Shown piece by piece: positions 13,201-24,505 of a stretch of 64,000 nt of DNA. Positions within the stretch are counted from its first letter, which is position 1. Each line of letters opens with the position of its first letter. This DNA is from Orbilia blumenaviensis (Eukaryota > Ascomycota > Orbiliomycetes > Orbiliales > Orbiliaceae): NCBI GenBank assembly GCA_036872755.1, contig JAVHNS010000010.1, forward strand, positions 1,054,001 to 1,118,000, given 5' to 3'. The notes under the pieces were generated by a model, which searched no databases, was not told where the DNA came from, and saw only the letters and a program-made list of their open reading frames with translations. A program made the translations under genes and the position numbers.

Positions 13201-14279
13201 GTTCGGTTTCCTGCTCTTTGAAGAAAAAGATCATCCCCAAAAGCAAAAGCAAGGAAGAAAAAATAAAATAAAATGTACTAGTATACTGTTGCGTATATTA
13301 AAAACAAAAGAAAAAGCTGGAGATTCCAATGCGCTGGTCCCATGTAATGTATCCCAACGGGTTGTATAGCCTATCTTATAACAAACCTGGGAAATAACCT
13401 ATGCCTATCATATTAACCTTTGGGAAGTAGGAAGGGTAAACAAGCCTTGTCGATGAATCCAACTCCGACCCTCCATCGTTCGAATTGGAGTAAGGGTCTC
13501 GCCTTATCAACCGATAAAACGACGGCTGTTGGCGCATGTATATGCAAACCGGCCTGGGTATGTATCTAATAATAATACTTTTTACTTGGTTTTTTTTTTT
13601 TTTTGTTACGAGAACGATATGATCAGGCTCTGGGCGTGCAATGGGCGTTGTGCATATGTCAAAAAAGGCTTCATGGGTCGAGGGCTATGGATTCCCATTT
13701 CTATCTGTTTGTGCCTGGTAGACGGGACCTGTCAATTTGTAAGGTTTTTATCGTGAAATATGCCGATATAAATGCCGCAGAGCTCTTCGTACGAATTATA
13801 ATCTCTTTGCCACTATACCTACCTAAACGTCGTGTCGCTGTTCTGATATAGCTACGATATTCGATTAAAGTTCCTGTGTAGTCAAAGTATACAACTCTTT
13901 TGTTTTCCAATATAATAAAAATGTCAAGTTCTTTTGATGTCAAATTATCGGCCTAAATACCTTTATCGATACATATCCTTTTTTTCATACTAAAGTACAT
14001 ATCGTCACACATACATGCATGCAGACTCTGCAATATCGTAGCAAATATCACACCATCATCACCTCAAATTCCTGCCTATACTTCCTCGTTATATCTTAAT
14101 ATTTTCCCTATCTTTTCTTATAGCCCATAACCCTCCGAGATATAGGCACACCTACGCACGCCGACGCACACACAAACACAAACACACACACACCCCAGGA
14201 GGCGGCTGGGCCGAGCCAAGAATACCCCAGATCTCGCAGCACGTATACCCCTGTACAATGCTTTCACCTCCTACCCTCC
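10232..14279. other. Intergenic region, no supportable gene
   Basis: Four kilobases without a convincing coding frame on either strand. The right half, from about 13 kb, is AT-rich and is the 3' flank of the minus-strand YCF1 gene. A CA-rich simple repeat is at 14165-14195. Small frames around 11.1-11.9 and 12.5-13.0 kb have no recognisable motif and no splice support. Confidence 0.5.
14165..14195. repeat. CA-rich microsatellite
   Basis: Interrupted (CA)n/(CAAA) run about 30 nt long in the 3' flank of YCF1. Confidence 0.85.
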
Positions 14280-17200
14280 TCAATCTTTCGAGGTGGCAGC
14301 TGTCGAGCCGCTATCTGCACCTGCCGCCGCTGCAGCAGCTACAATATTTTCCTCCAATAACCCGGCTTCTTTTACGAGCCCGTGAAAAAGGCTATCAGTT
14401 CCCTTTGCCAGCAGCGCTGCTGGTGTATCAAATTCGGCGACTCGACCTGCATCGAGAACGATGATGCGGTCGCTATCTAGAATGGTATCTATGGTTGGAT
14501 AGCCGGTGATGGTCAGCCCTCCGCGCAAAACAAAACCATTATTGATTACCAATACCACAGAAATTTGTAAGGCAGCAAGGATGTAATGACTGTAATGATA
14601 GTTTTGTGGAGCATGATATCATGAGGCGCACGTCATGAAGACTTCAGTCTCCACAACCAACCAAAACAAGCATTCTGTAGGGGTTTGAAAAGTCTCAAGG
14701 GGCAAACGGCACAACTTACTTATCCGATGTGCAATTGTAATCATTGTCTTATCACGGAACTCCTCTCGAATCGTCTTCTGAAGAACCTATGAAACGGTTG
14801 AAATGTCAGCGCGAAGGAAACTTTTCACATGAGACTTATGCAGAGATGAGTCTGGAAATGGCAGGGAGTGCCAAACGTCGATATGTCGGTCTGGGGTCTA
14901 TGGGAATGTGAACTTACTGCATCGGTTTCAACATCGACGGCAGCAGTGGCTAAATATCGGGAAATTAAAAGGTGGTTAGTAAATCCTGTTGCTGACAATC
15001 TAAAGCAATATCTCCCCCCCCTTGTAAATCGCAACTTCAAGAACCCCCAACGCCATATCCTTGGCAATTTCCAGGTGTGGGGACAACCATGGTCGAGTGC
15101 AAAACGACAATCCTGGTTTCGGGACCTAGTGTCGGACTTGTTCGGAGCAACGTCTCCAGTTTGGAAAAAAAAAAAAAAAAACCACTTTCTTTCTGTCTAT
15201 CATACGACATCGAGACGGATACCGGCCCACTCTCGCACCAAGGGAATAGGGGGAAACAAGGAACATCCTCACCTTCATCCAATACCAATATATTCGACGG
15301 TGTCAACAGCGCCCGAGCAAGACACATCAACTGTCTCTGCCCTGCACTCAAATTCGTGCCTCCTTCATGGATCTTTGCATCCAGCTTGCCTTCCATCTTG
15401 CTGACGTGCTCCTTCAAATGCGACAGTTCCAACACTCCCCAGAGCTCCGTATCATCTCTCACCCCAGCTGGATCCAAGTTTTCACGCACAGTCATATCGA
15501 ACAACGCTGCGTCTTGCGGAATAATGGCCAACCGTTTCCTTAAGTCCAGAAGACCAATGAGGGAGGTGTCTACATCATCAATTTCAATATGTCCTTGGAC
15601 GGCCTCGATGATTCTGAATAATGCAAGCGTAAGCGACGACTTTCCAGCACCTGTTCGTCCAACGACTCCTATCTTCTCCTTGGGCTTGATATCAAGATTG
15701 ATATCCTTGAGCACCAACTCAAGACCTTCTCTGTACCTTGTCGAGAAGTTCTTGAATTGCACACCGCCTCTCGATGGCCAGGCAACAGAAGGTCGATTCC
15801 GCTTGATAACTTCTTCTGCTTCGGGCTTAAGTCTTGCGTACTCAAGGATTCTCTCCACACTGACAATATTGGTCTCTACCTCCACAGTCTGCCGAACGAC
15901 CCAGTTCAAGCTCTGTGTGATCTGTAGAGCATAGCTCATCGACAGACCAACCATACCGGCACTCAAAGGGGACCCACCAGCGACAGCAACAACAGCCAAC
16001 ACCGCGGCCCCGAGGATGATAATAGAACCAATGAACTCTAGTCTAACCGCTAACCAACGATTAGCACTGATAGATGGGAAGTAAGCTCTCAGGTTTCCGT
16101 CAACCAGCATCTCGTTCTCATGCCAGAATCGGCCCTGCTGCTGGTATGCTCTAATCGTTGCGAGCCCTCCAAGAGACTCCTGGAAGTGCGCGAAGATCGG
16201 ACTCCTGGAAACTGAATCTAATCTCTTTAACTCTCGCGAGGTACTAAGGTAATACCGTTGAATGTAGAAGTAAAGCATCAGAAGGGGAACGATGATTGCG
16301 ATGAAGGCTGGTGTGCCCCAAGCGATGATAATAAAAGTAAAGGCGCAACGGGCAGCATTCGAAAATAACTGATTGAAGGTACGCGCGAGTAGTTCATCGA
16401 CCTTGTAGACATCGCCCGAGAAGCGATTAAGGATTCTTCCTGTAGGCGTAGTTTCAAAGAAGGACATTGGGCTTCGGAAAATGGCTGTGGCCATGCGTTG
16501 ATGTAGTTTCCGTGCTGCCTATATATTGATTCATATTAGTATTGTAATTTTGATCTATCACCTAGTGGAGTGTGTGGGACCTACCTCGATGGAGCAGAAT
16601 ATCCACAAAATCAATGTCTGAATGGCTACGAGAGCAGATGCTCCGAAACCGATTGCGAAATAGAATCCAACCCACATGCCGACGTTTTTATTGTCCTGGT
16701 GCTTATCATTGTATTCCGACCACTTCTTTAACCAGATGCTGCTTCCCAGCTGGCCTGCCAATGCACAGACTAAAGTAATTGCATAAATCGAGAAGGCGAG
16801 CCAGTTGGAGGCTTTCGCGTACTCTCTATACACATCCCAGCTGACTTTGCCTTGTTCCTGGTGTTCTTTATTCTGTTTGGTAACCTTGCCATCTTCTTCA
16901 TCGATCAAACCACGAGTACGTTTCCTGTGGCTTGCGACACTGGCGCGGCGGAGAGTTCCAGAGCTGAAAGTGCGGTCCTTCTTCTTTTGAATACTGCTAG
17001 ATCCGGTCGTAAGGAGTCCGCCAACCTTATCAAGTTGTTCTTCAACGTCTGAAGCATTAGCGGAGGTATCGGTGTTCAAAGGTGTCAAAGTATCCTCGCT
17101 GTTGGAGTTTTCGTCTGCGTTTTCTCGAATTGTCTTCAGGAGGTTATAAATATCACGTTTCGCGGCCATCACATCCTGGTAGGTACCATATTCATCGACT

Positions 17201-19697
17201 TCACCGTCCTTTAACATGGTAATGAAGTCGGCGACCATGAGAATTGGTATTTGATTTGTTGCCATGATACGGGTTTTGGTGCAGAGTAAGCCATTGGGAC
17301 CAAGAACTTCATTAATGAGATGGCGCCCGACATGTTGGTCGACGGCTGACAAGCAGTCATCGAGGAGATAAACATCTGCACGAGCGTAAACCGCACGAGC
17401 AAGCGTCAATCGTGCCTTTTGGCCACCAGATAGAGAAATACCCTTTTCGCCGACTTCGGTTTGGTCGCCATCGGGGAGGACCGCAAGGTCGTCAACGAGA
17501 GCGCAAGCCTTAATAACTTGATCGTAGAATGCACTGTCCAATCGATGACCAAACAAAATGTTGTCTTTAATAGTACCGTTGACGACCCATGAATGCTGTG
17601 CTACATAGGCCACACTTCCCTTGACCATGACGGATCCATTCTTTTTCCAAAGGTCACCGAGAATGGCAGACAGAAGCGAGGATTTACCTTGTCCGACTCT
17701 CCCGACAATACAGGAAAGTTCTCCTTTCTTGGCAAGGAAGTCAATATTCTTGAGTGCGTCCTTGTCGTCCGTCCATTCTCTGTTCCAAGTGAAACGTCCG
17801 TTTACGATCTTAACGGTAATATCACCGTGGTGGGTTGCCGGTGATTCTCTTATCACTGCATCTGGTTGAATTTCTTCAGCCCTAAGGAAGGATGATAGGC
17901 GGTCAACTGCCACTGTAGCTTCAACGATCATCGAGATAACCATTGGCAACATTGCCAATGGGAATGTCAACAGATTGAACAGAGTCAAAGCCGGGAATAC
18001 AATTTCTGTGGTCAGTGGCTTATCATTCGTCAATGCAAATGTGGTGAAAGTCACACAAGACACCAGGAAAGGAGAAGTAGTCCAGGTAAAATTCGCGAAA
18101 GCCTGAGTAACACCCATCTTTCGAAGGGTCTTGAGCTCCTTGTTTCGAATATCAGTTAGTCGCGTCATGAAGGCGTTTCCCCAAGCGTAAAGCTTTATAC
18201 TCTTCATGTTATTGACGATTTCTGCGACGAGGCGGGTTCTCGAATCCTTGTTTTTCATCTGAGCGACTTGGAACTGCTTCATGAGCCGTGCGATCAACCA
18301 GTTTATGGGGACCATGATAATCATGACTGCAATACCAGCGAACATGCTGTATCCGACAAGGTCGTAGAGCGAAATCATACAGATGACGATTTGGAAGGGA
18401 GATGACCAGAGATTCTGTCCGTATTGTGCAAGGAACTCGAGGCGAGATGTGTCTACGGCCATAAGATTGACAATTTCACCAGTGGTACGTGCTGCACGAC
18501 CCTCATTTGAAAGGCGCAGGGCCTTCTGATAGATTTGAGAGGAAAGGCCTGCACGCACCCGCATACCGATCTCGAAAGTACGCTGGAAATATTGATGCAG
18601 TGCTGTAGTTTGCATAACTGCGGAGAAGAACATGGCGAATGCAATTAGAAGGCCGCGGGTCACCCGCTGGGGTTCATCCGTTTCGTACGATTGAATGAAG
18701 CTTATCAGAAGCCGTAGAAGCTGGGGTTGCACAAAGGCAAGAATATCATGGACTATTTTGAAAATACCAGCGAATCCAAAGGGGAGCCCATATCCGCGAG
18801 CCATTGCAAGCCAGAGAGATGGCTTCTTTTTTAAGAGCTCTTTCTCCCATGACTCTAAAAGGACGTATCCATTTGTGCGGGCAGAATCCTCATGTCGCAT
18901 ATCCCAGAGGTCGTCAGCTGTGAGGAAATTTTTGAAGCCTTTCCGCATCAACGGTGTCATCCATCCAAAAGTGAGGACTGAGAAGATATTTGCCTCTGCA
19001 ATCGGGCAGTTCTCGTCCTCTATCGCTTCGTACGCCGACTTAGGCTTTGGTCCTACCCATTCAAGGATGAATATCGCCACAATGAAGCCGAAGGAAATCC
19101 CGAAGACAATGAAAAGAGGCAGGTGGGTGTCATATTCGTGGGTCTCGATATAATTTTGCATCCGTACGCCATAAAGAAGGATGTAAAAGAGCCAGAAAAA
19201 GAGGAGAACTCCGCTCGAAACTGGTTTCCTGAAATGTTCGAAGTGGTGAATCGCAAAGGCAATCGCAATCGCAGCAAGGCTGAGTATTGAGGTATAGAAA
19301 CTAATGTCCACTGCCCACCCTTCGAGGTACTCAATAGTAAGGGCGGCCTGGGTAATTGTCGAGAGGAAAAGAAGACCGACAAGAAGCTAGATATCGCAGT
19401 CAGCACTGGTTATGCGCGACAAGGATTAAGTCTAACGAAAGGAAATAAAAATAAAAATAAAAATAAAAAAAAAAGATAAAACCATACCAATTTTAGCCAA
19501 TAATTCCAATCTCTTTTTACAGGTAGCGAGGTCATCTTCGATAATGAGTATAATTCATAAAGTCCGAGAACGATCATCCCAAAATTAACGCCGTCTATCA
19601 CCGACTCAATGAAGCAGGTTGTGAGATAACTCCCGAAGGGGCCCAGAGGGCCCCAGCCGTCGGGATCCGAACACCAGAATCCTCCATCCTTCCCCAT
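14280..19697 (-). CDS. YCF1: Vacuolar ABCC-type glutathione-conjugate/metal transporter (YCF1 family)
   Basis: Exons (minus): 19697-19488, 19386-16585, 16518-15273, 14949-14918, 14786-14720, 14488-14280; joined frame 1521 aa, close to yeast Ycf1 (1515). The order is that of long MRPs: N-terminal membrane domain TMD0, linker with [21 protein letters not shown]1, NBD1 with Walker A GRVGQGKS (about 632), LSGGQ (about 722) and VYLLDD (about 742), a regulatory linker with the PKA-like site LRRAS (Ser about 886), TMD2, and NBD2 with [22 protein letters not shown]-loop ATAAVD and H-loop IAHRIN. Ycf1 pumps glutathione conjugates and Cd-glutathione into the vacuole; substrate here is inferred. NBD1 has Asp where the catalytic Glu is expected, which is normal for MRPs and marks NBD2 as the hydrolytic site. 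Introns 3 to 5 cut the last 100 residues of NBD2 into small exons (32, 67 and 209 nt). ATG at 19697 starts TMD0. Confidence 0.93.
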
Positions 19698-20543
19698 CGT
19701 CGCCGAAGGCAGACGCGATTCCGCCGGTGTTGATTACAAATGTATCAACAAGAGTGAGGTATATTCGAAATTTGTATTGCGACTACGGTTATGCGTAGGA
19801 AGAAGAAGGGATCTGGTGAAAGTCGAAGATACGTCGTGGAGCCGTCGCTTGGAATTTTGAAAGGCAAGCGAGGCAAGGTCAGTCAGGGCGAATGACGATG
19901 AAGCAAGAAACGGACGAGAGGGAGAATTCAAGGAGCTTCGTCAGCGAGAATTTATGGAGCTCGAGTCTTGGTGTTTTGGGGCATAGTTCCGGATAGTATG
20001 GGCTGCAGGGTGGAATCTTGATTATTAAGGCGGCTTACACTGATCGGAGCAATTTGGGTACCGATGCCCCTGCTTCACACCAATTGACCAGCACGCCGTC
20101 ACACCGCTTGCGGCTACCAGGAACACGGGGACTGCAATTATGACTCGTACATAACGTAAGTTTTTAATCTCGGTATTTGGTCGACGAAGTCGATTATTAA
20201 AAAAGCGCGGGACAAAGAAGCCTAAATTAATTATGGATGTGGAGGGTCTTTACATTATTCGTATGCTCTGACTGGAGTAGAATCAGCAGTGTGCAGAGCT
20301 ACCGAAGGGAGGATTCGCGGTAATGCGTTGATGCACGCCAAGCCGGATCCCAGTCGTACCAATTTGTCTTAGCAGGCCTTCGCCAGACCGAACAGCGACC
20401 TCTCAACTGGTTGAACATCGACACCATCTCTTCTCCCTCCCTTCTCGACTTCATCCGACGTGTCTTTCGCCTCGCCATCCTCGAATAACCAACGGAATAG
20501 CATCTATACCCTAGCATCTACACTCTCCGCTAGAACAATCATC
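19698..20543. promoter_or_regulatory. Shared divergent promoter region of YCF1 and SPT4
   Basis: The start codons of YCF1 (minus, 19697) and SPT4 (plus, 20544) face away from each other across 846 nt with no credible gene between them. Both promoters must lie here. The SPT4-proximal 100 nt are pyrimidine-rich, as in many ascomycete leaders. No specific factor site was identified. Confidence 0.6.
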
Positions 20544-21068
20544 ATGTCATCCGCAAATCCTGACTACAAGTGGCGGCCAGTCCCCACTAACCATTTCCGC
20601 TACCTAAGAGCGTGTATGGTTTGCGCAGTCGTCCTCACCCTTGATGTATGTCCCGCTATCAACTTCATACTCGGTATTTTGTATGATTCTGGGACTAAAC
20701 TGTCTTCTTTACGTGTGATATAGGAATTCACAAGGAAAGGGTGCCCTAACTGTCACCCCGTTCTCGACTACACCACTGGATCTGATCTCGCCCAGATGTG
20801 CACATCCCCGATCTATGAAGGCTGCATTAGTATCGACAAGCCGACGGAGAGCTGGATCGCCAAGTGGCTGAGATTGGATAAATATGTCCCAGGCGTCTAC
20901 GCGACGAAGGTTGTTGGTGATGTACGATACCCTGTGCCTTGCGGAAGACTCTTTCGTCGAAGACAAAGCTAACTAAACGTATAGCTCCCGGAAGATGCTA
21001 TGGATTACCTCAATGCCGAAAATATCGAGTACATCCCCCGTGACGGCAGTGAGAACAATCTGGAGTAG
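20544..21068 (+). CDS. SPT4: Transcription elongation factor Spt4
   Basis: Exons 20544-20645, 20724-20921 and 20985-21068, GT..AG introns of 78 and 63 nt, 127 aa. Spt4 is the small zinc-binding partner of Spt5 in the DSIF complex, which travels with RNA polymerase II and supports processivity. The zinc finger is visible as RACMVC (Cys24, Cys27) and CPNC (Cys41, Cys44). The core motifs follow: CTSPIYEGCIS, ESWIAKWLRLDKYVPGVYA, KVVGDLPEDA and YIPRDGS. Length fits fungal orthologues, and the ATG at 20544 sits just before the conserved RP.N..RYLRACMVC block. It is divergent from YCF1. The frame stays open for 85 more codons after the TAG stop (see findings). Confidence 0.95.
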
Positions 21069-22385
21069 GACCCCAGTCTAGTGCACAATGCTGTCCCGGG
21101 GAGATCGAGGAAAAGGAAAATACTTCACCGACCAGATAGCAAGGTCTCCAGATCAAACTCTGGATCATCATCTTCAACGGAGGGAGAGGGTACAGAGGGT
21201 GTGATGGGGGATACTGCCCCGGATCTGATGACGTCGCTATCCCCCGACATTGCCCCACAGAAGGAACTCCAAAGAGATCTAGAGCTAGAAATTTTCGCAA
21301 TAAGCGACTCCTGGCTCCAAGACTAGACAGTTGGTTAGATAGGCTGCGGGTGCCTTAATTTGCTTAAAATTATGGCTCCAATGCTTGTATCGGAAGGCGT
21401 TAGGGAACTAACTTTGAGTCCTCGTGGATGGGAAATATCGACCTGCCAGTTTTTGTTCGACCCTTTCTTCAAATTGTATACAAGAACATCTGTTTTTTTC
21501 CCTTTCATAGCATTTACAACAAGGGCGTTTGGTGCATTTTCCCAGATGTTATTCTTAGCGTTCCACATGATTGTTATCCTGAGATAATAGTAGCTACTAG
21601 GTCCCACAAGCATTCAATTCAAAATTTATACAGCTTCCAAGATCAAGCATAATTATACTTAATCAATAGCCCGCCTATACCTTAGCACAGTTTCACGATT
21701 GTCTCGTTATCCCAACAAATTACCAGTTTCAGTGCATAGCTTAAACTGATAGTTGTCTAATTTGAATTTTGAAGCTATAAGGTATAGCTCGAAGGAACGC
21801 GAACCTAATTCTCCGAGAGCTTGAAGGCGTTTTGTGTTGTCGCGTTAGACCGGTTTGTGCTAAGAGTTGTGCCAAGACCATATTTGCTTTTTGTTTTGGC
21901 GTTAGCGCCACGTGCTTTCTATTCAAGCCACATTATACTTGTGGCGCTGCCACCAATATTACCACATAGCAACACATTTTAGACAATACCCGTCAGTGGC
22001 TTGAATACACAATAACACCATGCAGGGCACGAGGACCGCCATTTTTTACCTATTCAAATCTCATCGTCGATGAAGTTGCAAACACCCATCCTTATTTCTT
22101 TATTTTTTTGTTGCTGAATCCTGGTAACTTCAAGGTATCCTCATAAGCTAGACTCCTAACCATTCTCAACAGTTTGAAAAACTTTCTGGCATGCCCCGTC
22201 TTCTTGTTCTTACTCTCCCTCATCTACTCAACACCGCCTGCGAATTATTCGAATCACATCTATTCCACATCACGGTTATCATCTTCACCATCATCATCGA
22301 ATTTCTTATCGCCCTCCGAGACTCACATAAAGCTGAAGTATTATCCCCATTCATCCCGGATCTCTCAACGCAACTGTCCATCATC
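21069..22385. other. Region between SPT4 and the STE3-type receptor
   Basis: Holds the SPT4 3' flank with an in-frame open extension to 21326, a small minus-strand open frame (21335-21613, listed separately), and the receptor promoter. From 22191 to 22385 the receptor reading frame is open with an upstream ATG at 22191. No other gene was seen. Confidence 0.5.
21335..21613 (-). CDS. Small open frame of unknown function (92 aa), doubtful
   Basis: ATG-started frame of 92 aa (21613 to TAA at 21335) with a fairly protein-like composition: a hydrophobic/aromatic N-terminus, a Lys-rich middle and a polar end. I recognise no family. It could be a real small gene convergent with SPT4, a fragment of a decayed gene (the 350 nt upstream are AT-rich and stop-dense), or chance. 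No signal peptide or membrane span is evident. Confidence 0.25.
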   Translation of the reverse strand: MLVGPSSYYYLRITIMWNAKNNIWENAPNALVVNAMKGKKTDVLVYNLKKGSNKNWQVDISHPRGLKVSSLTPSDTSIGAIILSKLRHPQPI

Positions 22386-24505
22386 ATGACTAGCTCGAAC
22401 ACCTATCTCGCGGACGAAAAAATGACGAGTGAGCGCGGGTATTTCGTATTCTGCTCTTTCACTGCCATATTAAGCCTTGTGGTTCCCTTCATCTGGCAAA
22501 TCCGTCGCGAGAACGTTGCCGCTGCGCTCCTCTGCTTTTGGCTCCAAACGGATCTCCTGTTCTGCCTTATCGATGCCATCATCTGGCCAACGTGGAATTC
22601 CGTCGCCACTGGCTGGCAGGGGCGCGGATACTGCGATCTCGTAGCCAAATGGAAACTCGCTGCCGAATTTGGTGCCGTCAATTCGGCCGTCATGTGCATT
22701 ATGCTCACCATCTGCAGACTCTTTTGGGGATTGTCAATGTATCGCGAAACCAGAAAAATGAAGCGGCTGAGAATGATCTACGAATGGGGTCTCGTCGGAC
22801 TATTCCCTATTCTACTTGCCGGGTTGCACTATGTGGTCCAACCAAGTCGATACTATCTCACGCCAGTGCACGGATGCCACCCGTCCATCGATAACTCGTG
22901 GGCTTCCTTAATAGTTCTTGGATGGCCTCTCCTATTTTCGACGGCAGCTCTTGTATTTACATGTTAGTATCCTCACATCCCTCTTCAAGTCTTCAGCACT
23001 TCTAACCACACAAATCACGTATTAGTTATCGCATTCTACAAGATTAACAAGCACCTCGACGAGCGTAGTATCATCAGCATCTTCCGGTCCGATTCCTCCC
23101 TCGATACCTCTTTCCAACGTCTTTATCTCCTCGGTGCTCTCTTCACCCTTATTTACTACCCGACGAATATTTACGGCTTCATTCAATTCTGTCTTTCCTC
23201 AATGTTACCATACGACTGGGATGCCGTTCACGGCGACTGGTGGGACAGAATCTACAAATTCCCAGATAACCCACATTTCCAATACCAACGGTGGATTAAA
23301 ATCGTTGCTAGTTGGATTCTCGGCATCATTTTCGGCTTTGGCCCAGAAGCACAGAAGATTTATTGGGACATTTGTTGCTTGTTCCATATCGAAAAAGAAG
23401 TACAGAAGTGCGTGTGGGCATACAAACGTTTCAAGCAAAACGCTAGGACCAATTGGATTCCGAAAATCACTCCGAAATGGTATGCAGAATGGCGTGATAA
23501 GCGACGGAAGGCCCGTGAGAGTCTACAACTACAACAGGGCCAACTCGCACTTGGTGGGCATCCGAGCAGACCTGTCAAGCGTGGTTTCATATCTACATGC
23601 ATTAGATGGTATCGACAGATGATCCTTAGAAAAAAGAAAAGAGGAGATATACGGCTTGAGCCAAGCCGCGACCCCAGAGACCACGAATATTCTACGAACA
23701 TTGCTAGCCTCGGTGAATGTGGCGGAACGGACTTCTCAAAGAGAAGAGCCGGAGCCGTAGCAGTACAACGAGCTTCATTCGGATCCAATGTCCGTAACCT
23801 AGTCAACTTGGTTGGATACCCAAGAATTTCCATCAGCTGGATGCGTAACCCGTAAGTCTTTCCTTTATCCCCAACCGAATCAATACGACCTCCCCACTAA
23901 CAATAATTCCCAGTATAACGCGTTACAACAGAGCTCCAGAACTCGCTCTCTACCGTATCCCAACCTTAAAGTCCTACACCAACTTCATTGACACCTTCGA
24001 TGCCACCAGTCTCGAAGCCATTGCACAACAAGCCGCTCTTCAAGCCGCCAGCGAAATCGAGCTACACTGCAATAATCGCAGATGCAGCACATCCGAAAGT
24101 TTAACCATTGTTGCTCCAAGTGCTATATGCTGCGGTTGCTGTGGCGGAAAGCACAAACCAAATAGCACCTATGGATCAAGCAGCCAGGTTACTACAGTTG
24201 CCCCTCCTCGAACCAAGCTAAAACCATACGTTGCTGAGCCCCCACGACGGCCAATCGGGGATGTCATCAGAGGTGCAAAGGAAATGAGAAAAGCCCAGGA
24301 CGACGAAATTCTCAGAAAGCTCAGGGAGGACCCACTCGGGGAGAAGGCGGAAGAGGAGGAAAGACTACGAAAGTTGCGAGAGGACCCATTGGGCGAAAAG
24401 GCGGAAGAGGAGGAGAGGCTGCGTAGGGAGAAGGAGGGCACGCCAAAGGAGGAGCCTGTTCCCTTAGAGCCACCAAAGACGAAGAAGTGGTGGGGGTGGA
24501 GATAA
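22386..24505 (+). CDS. STE3: STE3-type (a-factor-like) mating pheromone receptor, GPCR
   Basis: Exons 22386-22962, 23026-23851 and 23914-24505 (introns 63 and 62 nt) give 664 aa. Seven hydrophobic segments occupy roughly the first 270 residues. STE3-family signatures are CDLVAKWKLAAEFGAVNS with CRLFWGL after TM3, GCHPSIDNSW in the extracellular loop, and RLYLLGALFTLIYYPTNIYG plus LPYDWDAVHGDWW near TM6/7, as in PRE-1/PreA receptors. It would bind the lipid-modified peptide pheromone at the plasma membrane and signal through a heterotrimeric G protein. The long cytoplasmic tail has a CCGCCGG cluster and two tandem 18-residue acidic repeats near its end. An in-frame ATG at 22191 would add 65 hydrophobic residues; 22386 is preferred because the family has only a short N-terminus before TM1. 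AATAAA lies 84 nt after the stop. Confidence 0.9.
24311..24418 (+). repeat. Two tandem 54-nt coding repeats in the receptor tail
   Basis: Units 24311-24364 and 24365-24418 encode the same 18 residues, LRKLREDPLGEKAEEEER, twice. The DNA copies differ only at synonymous positions. Confidence 0.95.
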
